Assembly: GCF_020141465.1 (NCBI RefSeq)
Contig: NZ_JAHSPD010000001.1
Coordinates: forward strand, 1,532,374 to 1,596,373
Direction: 5' to 3'
Length of the DNA stretch: 64,000 nt
From: Roseovarius carneus
GTDB taxonomy: Bacteria; Pseudomonadota; Alphaproteobacteria; Rhodobacterales; Rhodobacteraceae
The notes beneath the pieces were generated by a model. That model was not told the DNA's origin, searched no databases, and worked only from the letters and a program-made list of their open reading frames with translations. Positions within the stretch are counted from its first letter, which is position 1. Every line of letters begins with the position of its first letter. Position numbers and translations under genes: made by a program. Below are positions 1 to 9,315 of this stretch, in pieces.

Positions 1-847
1 TGGTCACGTTGAAATCCGCATCACTCTGCTGGGCCGACAGCCCTTCGGTCAGCGCGCGGCTAAAGCTCGCGATGATGCCGGAATTCTGCGACAGACGGCT
101 GTTCGCCTCCTCGCGAGAATATCCACCCGAGAGGGCCACAACCCGCATCACGGCCCTATGATCCACAAGGGATTTATAGTGGTTCGCCACCTCGGGCAGG
201 GTCAGCTTGAGCATCACCTCGGTCCCCTCGGGCAGCGCGTCGAGATGGCGCATGAGGGCCTCCAGAAGCCTCTCTTCCGCCTCGGCCTTGTCCGCGATGC
301 TGATCGTCACTTCGGGCTCGATGATCGGGATCAGCCCGTGTCCGAGGATTTGCCGCCCCACATCGAATTGCTGCGCCACGATGGCCTCGATGCCGCTGGC
401 CGAGGCCGCGTTGATGACCGAGCGCATCTTGGTGCCGAAAATTCCACCCGCCACGGCCCGCGCGCAAAGCGCATCCAAATCCGGCATCGGTTTCATAAGC
501 TGCACGCCATCGGCCTCATCCGCCAGCCCCTTGTCCACCTTGAGAAAGGGCACAACGCCCCGCTCTTCCCAGAGATATGTGGCCGAGGGCATGCCGCCGA
601 TTTGCCGCTCCATCGTCATCTCGAAAAGGATCGCGCCCAGAACCTTGTCGCCGATAAAATCCGGGGCCTGCGCGATACGGGCGCGCATGGCGTGGATCAT
701 GTCAAACATCTCCGCTTCGGAGCCATAGGCGCTCTCTTCCACCCCATAAAGCATCAGCGCCTTGGGCGTGGACCCCCCCGATTGATCGAGCGCCGCAACA
801 AAGCCGTTTCCGGCGCGGATCTGGTCGGCTTGGGCTTGGTTCGGCAT
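1..847 (-). CDS. fda: Class I fructose-bisphosphate aldolase (3' end cut by window)
   Basis: This enzyme reversibly cleaves fructose-1,6-bisphosphate into dihydroxyacetone phosphate and glyceraldehyde-3-phosphate through a lysine Schiff base, in cytoplasmic glycolysis and gluconeogenesis. The frame starts at the ATG at 847 with [20 protein letters not shown]. It contains the family segments [13 protein letters not shown] and [15 protein letters not shown], and [10 protein letters not shown], in which Lys214 is the likely Schiff-base residue. About 282 codons are present and the frame is open at position 1; the family is about 295-300 residues, so only the last few residues are missing. It lies 93 bases downstream of pgk on the same strand, so the two probably form a glycolytic operon. 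Confidence 0.93.
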   Translation of the reverse strand, partial: MPNQAQADQIRAGNGFVAALDQSGGSTPKALMLYGVEESAYGSEAEMFDMIHAMRARIAQAPDFIGDKVLGAILFEMTMERQIGGMPSATYLWEERGVVPFLKVDKGLADEADGVQLMKPMPDLDALCARAVAGGIFGTKMRSVINAASASGIEAIVAQQFDVGRQILGHGLIPIIEPEVTISIADKAEAEERLLEALMRHLDALPEGTEVMLKLTLPEVANHYKSLVDHRAVMRVVALSGGYSREEANSRLSQNSGIIASFSRALTEGLSAQQSDADFNVT

Positions 848-940
848 GAGGGGGCTCCGGGTGTGAGAGGTGTTTCTAGCGGATAGCGTTTAGGCGAGGC
901 GGGTGCGAGTTGCAATTATGGTCGCGCTAACGGAGGTATC

Positions 941-2125
941 TCAGGCCTTGAGAGCGGCCACGCCGGGCAGGTCCTTGCCCTCCATCCATTCCAAAAACGC
1001 GCCGCCTGCGGTGGAGATATAGGTGAAATCCTCCGCCGCACCGGCTTGATTTAAAGCGGCGACCGTATCGCCCCCGCCCGCGACTGAAATCAACGCGCCC
1101 GCCCGGCTGAGGCTGGCCGCATGGCGCGCGGCGGCGTTGGTGGCGGCATTGAACGGCGTAATCTCAAACGCCCCGAGCGGCCCGTTCCAGATCAGCGTTT
1201 TGGCCGCATCGAGCGCCTTGGCGACACGCGCCACGGATTGCGGCCCCGCATCGAGGATCATCGCGTCATCGGGGCACAGGTGCACCGCCAGCACCTCATG
1301 CGCGGCCCCTTCGGCAAACTCTCGCGCCACGACAATATCGGCGGGCAGGATAATCTCGCACCCGGCGGTGGCGGCTTTGGCCATGATCTCGCGGGCGGTG
1401 GGGGCCATGTCATGTTCGCAAAGGGACTTGCCCACGCTCAAACCTTGGGCGGCGAGAAATGTGTTGGCCATGCCGCCGCCGATCACAAGGGTGTCGACTT
1501 GTCCCACAAGATTGCCCAGAAGATCGAGCTTGCTGGACACTTTCGCCCCGCCCACAACTGCCATCAAAGGCCGCTTGGGCGCGCCCAGAGCTGCCTCCAG
1601 CGCCTCCAGCTCGGCCTGCATCAAGCGGCCCGCGCAGGACGGCAGGTGCGCCGCCAACCCGGCGGTGCTCGCATGGGCGCGGTGCGCGGCGGAGAAGGCA
1701 TCATTGCAATAGATATCGCCCAAAGCGGCGAGGCGGGCGGCAAATGCCGGATCATTGGCCTCCTCACCGGGATAAAACCGGATGTTCTCCAGCAATATCA
1801 CATCCGCGCTACGCGCCTCCTCGGTGAGGGTCTCGGCCCCCTCCAGCGTCTCAATCAGCCGCACTGAGCGCCCCAGCGCTGCCTCAAGTGCGGGCACGAC
1901 CACACGCAGGGACATCGACAGTACGACCTTGCCCTTGGGTCGCCCGAAATGGGCAATCAGGATGGGTTTGCCGCCCCGGCTGAGGATATCGCGCAGCGTG
2001 GGCACAATCCGCTCGATCCGGGTGGCGTCGCTCACGCGGCCATTTTCAACCGGTACGTTGATATCCACGCGGGTCAGCACGCGCTTGCCCGCCAGATCCA
2101 TGTCGTCCAAGGTTTTCCAGCCCAT
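941..2125 (-). CDS. pgk: Phosphoglycerate kinase
   Basis: It transfers phosphate between 1,3-bisphosphoglycerate and ADP in glycolysis and gluconeogenesis. The 394-residue length is normal for bacterial PGK. Visible motifs are the N-terminal TRVDINVP substrate segment, [12 protein letters not shown], the hinge-region NGPLGAFE, and GGGDTVAAL near the C-terminus. The frame is open further upstream, but I chose the ATG at 2125 ([17 protein letters not shown]) because an AGGGGG ribosome site sits 9 bases before it and family members begin there. The aldolase gene follows on the same strand. Divergent from the cyclophilin gene at 2268. Confidence 0.97.
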   Translation of the reverse strand: MGWKTLDDMDLAGKRVLTRVDINVPVENGRVSDATRIERIVPTLRDILSRGGKPILIAHFGRPKGKVVLSMSLRVVVPALEAALGRSVRLIETLEGAETLTEEARSADVILLENIRFYPGEEANDPAFAARLAALGDIYCNDAFSAAHRAHASTAGLAAHLPSCAGRLMQAELEALEAALGAPKRPLMAVVGGAKVSSKLDLLGNLVGQVDTLVIGGGMANTFLAAQGLSVGKSLCEHDMAPTAREIMAKAATAGCEIILPADIVVAREFAEGAAHEVLAVHLCPDDAMILDAGPQSVARVAKALDAAKTLIWNGPLGAFEITPFNAATNAAARHAASLSRAGALISVAGGGDTVAALNQAGAAEDFTYISTAGGAFLEWMEGKDLPGVAALKA

Positions 2126-2208
2126 CGCGCCCATCCCCCTGCTGCGAAATTCGGCCCCCTCTTGGCCTGCCGATGCACAGGCGTCAAGCGGGCCGCGCGC
2201 CCATCGGC

Positions 2209-2237
2209 TTGGCAATTGCTGCCCGAGCGCCTACGTA
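2209..2237 (+). promoter_or_regulatory. Candidate sigma70 promoter for the cyclophilin pair
   Basis: A TTGGCA -35-like hexamer at 2209-2214 is separated by exactly 17 bases from TACGTA at 2232-2237. It sits 30 bases ahead of the ATG at 2268, in the divergent gap with pgk. Only pattern matching supports it. Confidence 0.4.
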
Positions 2238-2267
2238 TCTTTCCAATGTAACGCAAAGGAGCCTCCG

Positions 2268-2774
2268 ATGGCCGAAATCAAAGACCCCGAAAACACTATC
2301 CTGATCGAGTTGAAGGACGGCACCGTCACCATCGAGCTTCTGGTCGATATCGCGCCTGATCATTGCGCGCGGATGAAGCAGCTGGCGCGCGGTGGCATGT
2401 ATGACAACGTGGCCTTCCACCGGGTGATCGACGGGTTCATGGCCCAGACCGGAGATGTGGCCAACGCCAACATGGAAAAAGACTACAACCCCCGCATGGC
2501 GGGCACCGGCGGCTCGGATATGCCCGATCTCAAGGCGGAGTTTTCCAACATTCCCCATGATCGCGGCACAATCGGCGCCGCGCGCAGCCAGAGCCCGGAC
2601 AGCGCCAACAGCCAGTTTTTCATCAACTTTTCCGACAATCACTTCCTCAACAAGCAATACACGGTCTATGGCCGCGTGACCTCGGGGATGGAGCATGTGG
2701 ATGCCATCGTGCGCGGCGAGCCGCCTGCGAACCCTGACCGCATGATCAGTGTCAAGGTGGCCGCAGATGCGTAA
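2268..2774 (+). CDS. ppiB: Cyclophilin-type peptidyl-prolyl cis-trans isomerase, cytoplasmic
   Basis: A 168-residue single-domain cyclophilin that should catalyse proline cis-trans isomerisation during protein folding. The catalytic Arg segment FHRVIDGFMAQTGD and the substrate-site segment NSQFFI are present. There is no signal peptide, so it should be cytoplasmic. AAAGGAG precedes the ATG. The next cyclophilin starts inside its last codons (ATGCGTAA overlap), so the two are translationally coupled. The pair looks like an old tandem duplication that split cytoplasmic and periplasmic roles. Confidence 0.95.
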   Translation: MAEIKDPENTILIELKDGTVTIELLVDIAPDHCARMKQLARGGMYDNVAFHRVIDGFMAQTGDVANANMEKDYNPRMAGTGGSDMPDLKAEFSNIPHDRGTIGAARSQSPDSANSQFFINFSDNHFLNKQYTVYGRVTSGMEHVDAIVRGEPPANPDRMISVKVAADA

Positions 2775-3342
2775 TCTGGCAGCAGTGATCGCAGCGGGTG
2801 CCGTGAGCGCCGTCAGCGCCGTGGGCCTTGCCGGTCCGGCACTGGCCTCCGGGCTTGAGGTGCAGGTGGCGGGCGAGGCCAACGGCACGATCATGATTGA
2901 CCTCTATGAAGACGTGGCCCCGGGCCATGTGGAGCGTATGACGGCCCTTGCCGCAGATGGCGCGTATGACGGTGTCGTCTTTCACCGCGTGATCGACGGC
3001 TTCATGGCCCAGACGGGCGATGTGGAGTTCGGCAAGATGGGCGGCGATATGCGTATGGCTGGCCGTGGCGGCTCGGACATGCCTGACCTCGCGCAGGAGT
3101 TCTCAGATATCCCGTTCGAGCGTGGCATTGTGGGCATGGCCCGCAGCCAGGACCCCGACAGCGGAAATAGCCAGTTCTTCATCATGTTTGCCGACGCACC
3201 CGCGCTCAATTCCCAGTATACCGTGGTGGGGGTCGTGACCTCCGGCATGGATATCGTCGATGCGATCAAGCGCGGCGAGGGCAGCAATGGCGCGGTTCTG
3301 GGCCAGCCCGACATGATGCAAACCGTCACCGTCACCGAGTAA
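2767..3342 (+). CDS. ppiA: Periplasmic cyclophilin-type peptidyl-prolyl isomerase
   Basis: A 191-residue paralogue of the preceding gene, with an added N-terminal signal peptide (MRNL, a hydrophobic Ala/Val stretch, then GPALA with likely cleavage near residue 27). It should therefore act on exported proteins in the periplasm. FHRVIDGFMAQTGD and NSQFFIMF carry the catalytic site. I took the ATG at 2767, inside the end of ppiB, because it places the positively charged n-region directly before the hydrophobic core and has AGGTGG upstream. An earlier in-frame ATG at 2749 would add six residues. Confidence 0.92.
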   Translation: MRNLAAVIAAGAVSAVSAVGLAGPALASGLEVQVAGEANGTIMIDLYEDVAPGHVERMTALAADGAYDGVVFHRVIDGFMAQTGDVEFGKMGGDMRMAGRGGSDMPDLAQEFSDIPFERGIVGMARSQDPDSGNSQFFIMFADAPALNSQYTVVGVVTSGMDIVDAIKRGEGSNGAVLGQPDMMQTVTVTE

Positions 3343-3345
3343 TCG

Positions 3346-4122
3346 GTGACGGCCCCACACGCCTCTGAGCGCCCAACCGGCTACGAGCCGCTTGGCGTGC
3401 TCAAGCCTTTGGCAAAGGGGCTTTGGGTCATTGATGGCCCGGCGGAGGGGGCAGGTCTTGTGCCCCTTCCCACGCGGTCTGTGGTTGTGCAATTGGGCTG
3501 TGGCGGGCTGTGGGTGCAGGCACCGGGCGTCTTGAATGCCGACCTTTTGAGCGTGCTGCGCGCGCTGGGTCCGGTGCGTCATCTGGTTGCGCCAAACCTC
3601 ACGGTCCTGCGGCATTTGCCGCTCTGGCAGGCAGAGTTTCCGGACGCAAAGCTCTGGGCACCTGAGGGCAGTCCGTTTGCAGACGCAACCCTCCTTGGCG
3701 CGCAGGCCCCGCCGGATTGGGCCGCCGATATGGAGCAAGTCCTGATCGACGCTGGCCCGCGTTACCGCGAGGCCGTGTTCCACCACCATAATGCGTCGGC
3801 GCTCATCGCGGGCGATCTGATCCACGCGATCGAGACGGTCAAATTACGCGCCTGGCAGCGCCCCTTCATATGGTTTGGCGGTGTGGATGACACCGACCCT
3901 GCCATGCCCCGCAAACTGCGCAATGCATGCCGCGATGAAGCGGCCTTGGCCGTGGCAATAGAGCGGATGGTGGAGCTTCGTCCGCGCCGCCTTCTGATCT
4001 CGCATGGCCGCCTTTACGAGGCCGGAGGCGCTGCGGTGCTGGAGCGCTCCTTTCGCAAGCTCCTGCGCGAGCGGCAATGGACGCACGCGTTGAAGACGAT
4101 CGAGGAAAAGACTACACGCTAG
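3346..4122 (+). CDS. DUF4336 domain protein (metallo-beta-lactamase-like)
   Basis: A 258-residue protein of the DUF4336 family, whose members resemble metallo-beta-lactamase folds but have no established substrate. Recognisable stretches are YEPLGVLKPLAKGLWVIDGP at the N-terminus and HLVAPNLTVLRH around residue 80. FHHHNASALIAGDLI near residue 145 is histidine-rich and could hold metal. The start is a GTG three bases after the ppiA stop, so it is co-transcribed with the cyclophilins. Family membership is from recognition; the function is unknown. Confidence 0.75.
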   Translation: MTAPHASERPTGYEPLGVLKPLAKGLWVIDGPAEGAGLVPLPTRSVVVQLGCGGLWVQAPGVLNADLLSVLRALGPVRHLVAPNLTVLRHLPLWQAEFPDAKLWAPEGSPFADATLLGAQAPPDWAADMEQVLIDAGPRYREAVFHHHNASALIAGDLIHAIETVKLRAWQRPFIWFGGVDDTDPAMPRKLRNACRDEAALAVAIERMVELRPRRLLISHGRLYEAGGAAVLERSFRKLLRERQWTHALKTIEEKTTR

Positions 4123-4191
4123 CGCAGACTCTTGGGATCGTGCATGATGAAGGCTGGCCCTGTTGTCACTAGCCGTGAGGAGGTTTGTCCC

Positions 4192-5160
4192 ATGATGCGT
4201 GCTGTTGCCCTTATGCTTGCGGCCCTCCTGTGGGCTGCGCCCGTCTCCGCCGGGCCGGAGTTCTGGAAACACGAATGGCCACAAACGGACTTCACCAAAA
4301 CCAACGTCAACAGCTGGGTCGAAATCCTGTCGGGTGGCCCGCCCAAGGACGGCATTCCGGCGATCGATGCGCCGGAGTTTCTCAAGGTCGCTGGCGAGCG
4401 GCGGATCAAGGGGGCGGAGGCCGTAATCACCCTTGAGATGGAGGGCGAAGCGCCGCGCGCCTATCCGGTGCGCTATCTGATGTGGCATGAGATCGTGAAC
4501 GACACGGTGGGCGGTGTGCCCGTGGCTGTGACCTTCTGCCCATTGTGCAATTCGGGCATCACTTTTGATCGGCGCACGGACGCGGGCACGCTCAGCTTTG
4601 GGGTGACGGGCAAGCTGCGCAATTCGGACATGATCATGTTTGATCGCGAGACGGAAAGCTGGTGGCAGCAGGCGGTGGGCGAGGCGATCGTCGGGGAGCT
4701 TACGGGCATGGAACTCAAGGCGCTGCCGTCGTGGATGGAAAGCTGGGATAAGTTTCGCGCGCGAAACCCCGAGGGCCTCGTGATGGCCCAGCCTGCGTTT
4801 ACCCGCAATTACGGCGCGAATCCTTACGTGGGTTATGACAGCCTGCCGCGGCCCTTTTTCTACAGCGGCGATCCGCCCCCCCACGGCATTCCCGCGCTGG
4901 CTCGCGTGGTGCGGGTGGGGGAGCGCGCGTGGCCTTTGCAGCGCATCCGCGATGAGGGTGGTGTGCGCGAGGCGGGGATCATCCTGAGCTGGGAGGCGGG
5001 GCAGGCCTCGGCTCTTGATGCGGCCACGGTGGGCGGTGGACGTGATGTTGGCACCGTGCGGGTGCGCGATGCTTCGGGGCGCGATCTGCCCCATGACATG
5101 ATGTTCGCCTTCGCCTTTAATGCGTTCTGGCCTGAGGGCGATTGGATGATCGGGCCCTAG
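4192..5160 (+). CDS. DUF3179 domain secreted protein
   Basis: A 322-residue exported protein of the DUF3179 family, function unknown. A clear signal peptide (MMRAVALMLAALLWAAPVSA) precedes GPEFWKHEW. Family landmarks are VTFCPLCNSGITFDR near residue 110, which includes a Cys-x2-Cys pair, then WWQQAVGEAIVGEL and NPYVGYD. I chose the ATG at 4192 because GAGGAGG lies 8 bases before it and it begins the signal peptide; the frame is open back to 4132. It converges on the moeA fusion gene with a 4-base overlap at the stops. Confidence 0.82.
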   Translation: MMRAVALMLAALLWAAPVSAGPEFWKHEWPQTDFTKTNVNSWVEILSGGPPKDGIPAIDAPEFLKVAGERRIKGAEAVITLEMEGEAPRAYPVRYLMWHEIVNDTVGGVPVAVTFCPLCNSGITFDRRTDAGTLSFGVTGKLRNSDMIMFDRETESWWQQAVGEAIVGELTGMELKALPSWMESWDKFRARNPEGLVMAQPAFTRNYGANPYVGYDSLPRPFFYSGDPPPHGIPALARVVRVGERAWPLQRIRDEGGVREAGIILSWEAGQASALDAATVGGGRDVGTVRVRDASGRDLPHDMMFAFAFNAFWPEGDWMIGP

Positions 5161-7271
5161 AACCCGAAGCTTGCGTAGGGGATATATCGGACGGGATCGC
5201 CCGGCTGCACATGCACCGCGCCATCGGGCAATTCCACCAGCCCCTCGGCCCAGCTCAGCCCGCTGACCCGGCCTGATCCCTCTGATGCAAATACCTCCGC
5301 CCGCCCGTCACGAATACGCGCGCGCAGATACTCGCGCCGTCCGGGTTTTTTGCGTTTCTCGAAGGCTGCGGGAAGGTCAAACCCTTGTGGCCTATGCCAG
5401 CCCGCACCGGCCAGAAGACCCAAGGCTGGGCGTGCGAAAATGAGCGTGCAAACCAGCGCCGCCACCGGATTGCCCGGCAGGCCAAAGACCGGCGCACCAT
5501 TCCAAAGCCCAAGCGCCAGAGGACGCCCCGGTTTGAGCGCGATACGCCATTCGTTCATCGCACCCGCTTCGGTCAGCAGGGCTGAGACATGGTCTTCATC
5601 CCCGGCCGAGGCTCCACCGGAGGTGAGGATCACATCGGCCTGCGCGGCGGCGCTGTCCATAGCTTTGCGTAGGGCGGCGCGATCATCCGGGATGCGGCCC
5701 ATATCGACCGGCTCCAGACTCATTTGCGCGATCAGTGCCAGTAGCATGGGGCGATTGGCGTCGTAAATCTGGCCATGTGCAGCGTCCTCGCCCGCCTCGC
5801 ACAGCTCATCGCCCGTGGAGACCACGGCGACGCGCAGCCTGCGATAGGCCTCGATACGGCCCACGCCGACGGAGGCCGCCAGCGCCAGATCGGCGGGCGT
5901 GAGGATGCGGCCCTCTGGCAGGGCCTCGGCCCCTGCGCTCATATCCTCGCCCGCGCGGCGCGCATTGGCGCGCGGCTTGATCCCGGCGCGAAAGGCCAGC
6001 ATCCCATTTGCGGCGCGCACATCCTCCTCCAGCACCACGGTATCGACGCCCTCGGGTAGGGCTGCCCCGGTCAGGATGCGGATGGCCGCGCCGGGCGGGA
6101 CACGGCCCGCATAGGGCACGCCCGCCGCCGCACGGCCCTCAATCAGCGGCAGCACCGGATCGCCCTCGGGAAGTGATGCATGGGCGAAACCGTACCCATC
6201 GACCGCCGAATTGGCCGAGGGCGGCGAGGCGCGGCGCGCGATGACGGGCGCGGCAAGCACACGGCCAAGCGCGTCTTGCAACGCACATGTCTCGGCGCTC
6301 ACGACTGGGCGCAGGGCGGCCCTGAGCGCGTCCAGAGCGGCGTCCACAGGGGTCCAGTCCACGCCCGCAGGCAGCGAGAAGCAATCATCGCGCAGGGGCG
6401 GCGGCTTGGGCGCATCTTGGGCCAGCGCGCTCAGCATGTCGCCATGGCCCGCGCCCAATATCCACGCCTCCTCGCGGGCGATATCGGGCAGGTCATGCAT
6501 CATCGCGCCGAGCGCCTCGGGCGACAGGCGCGAGAGCGCCCGCGACAAAAGCCGCACCTGTGCCGCGTCGCGGATCTCCTCCTCGGGGGCTGTCTTGACC
6601 GCAGGCTCGATCAGGCCGGGCCAGATTTCAGCGAGCACCGTCGGCGCATCGGCATGGGCCTCAAAAGGCCAGACCGCCACACCGGGCAGCTTGCGCAGCC
6701 GCGACAGCATCGGCAGGCCCATCAGGATCTGGCTGCCCACCGTGGGGGAATAGCACAGCTGATAACAGCTGCTCGCGGCCTGGGCCTTGAGATCGCAGGC
6801 CCGTTTTTCGGGGGCCACATCAAAGGTTATCCCCTCCTTGCGGTAGGGGATGCCGGGCCAGCGATCCCGGTGCGTCTTGCCCCAGAAAGGGCCGGGGCCG
6901 GGGAAGGCGGCGTTCATCTGCTCGGCCACGTCGAAGCGGTTGTTCTGGCCGCTTGCGTCATCGGTGATGCGCGCCGCGAGCCAATCCCAAAGGGCGAAAG
7001 GATCATCTGAGCCGGTGATCTGACGGGCGACACCTTTGGGATACCCGAAGGGAAAATCGAACCCGGCCAGAAGACGGCGGCCTGCGGCTTGCTCCTTGGT
7101 GATGATTGACTTGATCTGCGCCTCCGCCTCGATCCGGCTGCGGCAATAGATCGGCTCCTGTGTCTGGCCCCGCGTTGTGAGGCCGAGCCAGATCGCATCC
7201 TTGGATGGGCGCTTGGGCGCGCGTGTGTTGGCGGCGGACCAATCGACGATCAAAACACTGTCGAAGCTCAT
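5157..7271 (-). CDS. moeA: Molybdopterin molybdenumtransferase MoeA fused to an extra N-terminal domain
   Basis: From about residue 300 to 704 this is a complete MoeA/gephyrin-type enzyme, which inserts molybdate into adenylated molybdopterin. NSAVDGYGFA, ILTGAALPEGVDTVVLEEDV, VVSTGDEL, TSGGASAGDEDHV, LKPGRPLALG and VFGLPGNPVA are all visible. The first roughly 290 residues (VLIVDWSAANTRAP, AGFDFPFGYPKG, GKTHRDRWPGIPYRKEG, VWPFEAHADAP) are a separate domain. It resembles DUF429-like RNase-H-fold proteins, but I cannot name its function. MoeA alone is usually about 400 residues. The gene overlaps mobB by 4 bases and closes the fdhD-mobA-mobB-moeA operon. Confidence 0.88.
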   Translation of the reverse strand: MSFDSVLIVDWSAANTRAPKRPSKDAIWLGLTTRGQTQEPIYCRSRIEAEAQIKSIITKEQAAGRRLLAGFDFPFGYPKGVARQITGSDDPFALWDWLAARITDDASGQNNRFDVAEQMNAAFPGPGPFWGKTHRDRWPGIPYRKEGITFDVAPEKRACDLKAQAASSCYQLCYSPTVGSQILMGLPMLSRLRKLPGVAVWPFEAHADAPTVLAEIWPGLIEPAVKTAPEEEIRDAAQVRLLSRALSRLSPEALGAMMHDLPDIAREEAWILGAGHGDMLSALAQDAPKPPPLRDDCFSLPAGVDWTPVDAALDALRAALRPVVSAETCALQDALGRVLAAPVIARRASPPSANSAVDGYGFAHASLPEGDPVLPLIEGRAAAGVPYAGRVPPGAAIRILTGAALPEGVDTVVLEEDVRAANGMLAFRAGIKPRANARRAGEDMSAGAEALPEGRILTPADLALAASVGVGRIEAYRRLRVAVVSTGDELCEAGEDAAHGQIYDANRPMLLALIAQMSLEPVDMGRIPDDRAALRKAMDSAAAQADVILTSGGASAGDEDHVSALLTEAGAMNEWRIALKPGRPLALGLWNGAPVFGLPGNPVAALVCTLIFARPALGLLAGAGWHRPQGFDLPAAFEKRKKPGRREYLRARIRDGRAEVFASEGSGRVSGLSWAEGLVELPDGAVHVQPGDPVRYIPYASFGF

Positions 7272-7774
7272 TGCGCGGCCTCGGGCAAGCCTACCTCGCT
7301 GAGGATAAAGTCTGCGATGGCTTTGGTGTCGTTGAGGTCAAAGACCGGACGGTCCAGATCAAGCGCCGTGTCTGAGGCCACGGCACGAATATGCGGATCG
7401 CCGGGCGCGATAAGCGGATTGCCGGTCTCGGCGCGCCATGCCTCCACCTTGGGATGTGTGTCGCGTTTGTAGCCTTCGATCAGCACCAGATCGACAGGGG
7501 TGAGGCGGGCCAGAAGCTCGGCCAGGCTCGGCTCGCGCGCGCCGCGCATCTCCTGCATCAAGGCGATGCGTTTGCGCGAGGCCAAAAGCACCTCGGACGC
7601 GCCAGCCATGCGGTGGCGAAAGCTGTCCTTGCCAGGGTGGTCCACGTTGAAATTGTGATGCGCGTGCTTCACGGTCGAGACGGTGAAACCGCGCCCCGTG
7701 ATCTCGGTCACGAGGCGCTCCATCAACCCGGTTTTGCCTGCGTTTTTCCAGCCGGTGACGCCGTAGAGCCTCAT
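7268..7774 (-). CDS. mobB: Molybdopterin-guanine dinucleotide biosynthesis protein B
   Basis: A 168-residue P-loop GTPase that assists MobA in forming molybdopterin guanine dinucleotide. The nucleotide site GWKNAGKTGL is at residues 8-17, followed by STVKHAHHNFNVDHPGKDS, typical of MobB, and later DLVLIEGYK. Both ends overlap neighbours by 4 bases (ATGA junctions), indicating tight translational coupling with mobA upstream and moeA downstream. Confidence 0.95.
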   Translation of the reverse strand: MRLYGVTGWKNAGKTGLMERLVTEITGRGFTVSTVKHAHHNFNVDHPGKDSFRHRMAGASEVLLASRKRIALMQEMRGAREPSLAELLARLTPVDLVLIEGYKRDTHPKVEAWRAETGNPLIAPGDPHIRAVASDTALDLDRPVFDLNDTKAIADFILSEVGLPEAAQ

Positions 7775-8376
7775 GTTGCGGCCTCCACAAGCGCTTGCGC
7801 ATGGGCCAGATCTTCGGGCGTGTTGACGTTGAAAAACGGTGCGCCGGGCGCGTTAAACATCGCCTCGCGCCCGCCATGGCCGTCGGTCCACATCACCACC
7901 TTGCGCAGACCCCCTTCGAGGGCCGCGCGCAGATCATCGCGCAGGGCCGTGGGCCAGAGACCAAAGGTGGGTTGCCGCCCGTCTGGGGTGCGTGCCAGCA
8001 CCAAAGGATGCTCCATGCCTTCTGCGGCAAGCATCAGGCGCGGCACCAGATCGCAGGGGAAAAACGGCGTATCAGCGGCGACGCTGACCACGGCCTCGGC
8101 GCCTTGGGCTGCGGCCCAGTCAAGCCCCGCCAGCACGCCTGCGAGCGGCCCGACAAAACCCTCCACAGGGTCTGGCAACACCGGCAGGCCGAGCGCTGCA
8201 AACCGCTCCGCGTCGCCATTGGCGTTGAGCGCGAGCCCGGCCACCTGTGGCTCCAAACGATCCATGACATGGCTGAGCAATGTGCCGCCCCCCAGCGGCA
8301 ACAGCCCTTTGTCGCCACCGCCCATGCGCGTGGCGAGCCCGCCCGCGAGGATCACACCCAAAGGTTGCTGCATCAT
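7771..8376 (-). CDS. mobA: Molybdenum cofactor guanylyltransferase
   Basis: It attaches GMP to molybdopterin to give the guanine dinucleotide cofactor of the DMSO-reductase family. The GTP-binding signature GVILAGGLATRMGGGDKGLL begins at about residue 6, and VSVAADTPFFPCDLV supplies the metal-binding Asp. It is 201 residues, normal length. Two consecutive ATGs (8376 and 8373) follow GGAGG by 4 and 7 bases. I took the first, which overlaps the fdhD stop as ATGA; the second is equally possible. Confidence 0.94.
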   Translation of the reverse strand: MMQQPLGVILAGGLATRMGGGDKGLLPLGGGTLLSHVMDRLEPQVAGLALNANGDAERFAALGLPVLPDPVEGFVGPLAGVLAGLDWAAAQGAEAVVSVAADTPFFPCDLVPRLMLAAEGMEHPLVLARTPDGRQPTFGLWPTALRDDLRAALEGGLRKVVMWTDGHGGREAMFNAPGAPFFNVNTPEDLAHAQALVEAAT

Positions 8377-9257
8377 GTGTCCTCCGCCGATTTGCGCCGG
8401 TGTTTCTTGGCCTCTTGCGGAACGCTGGCAGGGTCTGTGTCGCGAATAAGACGCTCTTCCCCGCTGAGGCAGATGAAACGCTGCCCGCGCATCCGGCCAA
8501 GCAATGTGAGGCCAACCTGACGTGCGATTTCCACCCCCCAAGCGGTAAATCCTGAGCGCGACGCGAGCACTGGGATGCCCATCAGTGCGGTCTTGATCAC
8601 CATCTCGGACGTCAGCCGCCCGGTCGTATAGAGCATCTTGCCCTCGGGCCCGACGCCCTCCGACAGCATCCAGCCTGCGATTTTATCGACTGCGTTATGC
8701 CGCCCCACGTCCTCCATATAGACCAGCGGGCGCGGGCCTTCGCAAAGCACCGTGCCATGGATCGCGCCCGCCTCAAGATAGAGCGAGGGGGTCGTGTTGA
8801 TGCGGGCAGCCAGCGCATAGATATCTGAGGTGCGGACTTGCGTGGCGGGCAACTCCAGCCCCTCAAGCCCTTCCATCATATCGCCAAAGACCGTGCCCAC
8901 CGCGCACCCGCTGGTGCGGGTTTTCTTCTTCAGCTTGTCCTCATAGGTGGTCTGGCCATCGGTGCGCACCACCACGGTCTCAAGCTCCTCGTCATATTCC
9001 ACGCGCAGAACGGCCTCACCATCCTTCAGCATCCCCTGATTGCGCAAAAACCCTAGTGCGAGGTATTCAGGGTAATCTCCGATTGTCATCGCCGTCACGA
9101 TTTCCTGCGCGTTGAGAAAGATCGTTAGAGGACGTTCCTCGACCACAGAAATGCTCTGGATGCGGCCCTCATGGTCCACGCCCTCCACCGCGCGAGTGAG
9201 GCGCGGGGCGTTTGGTTCGGGTGAGATGATGTAGGGAGCAGGGTCGGACAATTGCAT
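8373..9257 (-). CDS. fdhD: Formate dehydrogenase accessory sulfurtransferase FdhD
   Basis: FdhD delivers sulfur from a cysteine desulfurase to the Mo/W-bis-MGD cofactor of formate dehydrogenase. The conserved RTSGCAVGT loop (essential Cys) is at about residues 115-125. VYMEDVGRHNAVDKIAGW, TTGRLTSEMVIKTA, and VLASRSGFTAWGVEIARQ follow. The frame is open to 9335, but the homologous part starts around 9257. AGGAG abuts that ATG directly, so a TTG two codons later (9251) is a realistic alternative start. First gene of the fdhD-mobA-mobB-moeA operon, divergent from azlC. No formate dehydrogenase subunit is in this window. Confidence 0.93.
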   Translation of the reverse strand: MQLSDPAPYIISPEPNAPRLTRAVEGVDHEGRIQSISVVEERPLTIFLNAQEIVTAMTIGDYPEYLALGFLRNQGMLKDGEAVLRVEYDEELETVVVRTDGQTTYEDKLKKKTRTSGCAVGTVFGDMMEGLEGLELPATQVRTSDIYALAARINTTPSLYLEAGAIHGTVLCEGPRPLVYMEDVGRHNAVDKIAGWMLSEGVGPEGKMLYTTGRLTSEMVIKTALMGIPVLASRSGFTAWGVEIARQVGLTLLGRMRGQRFICLSGEERLIRDTDPASVPQEAKKHRRKSAEDT

Positions 9258-9315
9258 CTCCTGAGGCTTGGGTCTAGGCAGCGCGAGCGACGCTGCTGCG
9301 TGAGGGTTTGATCCG

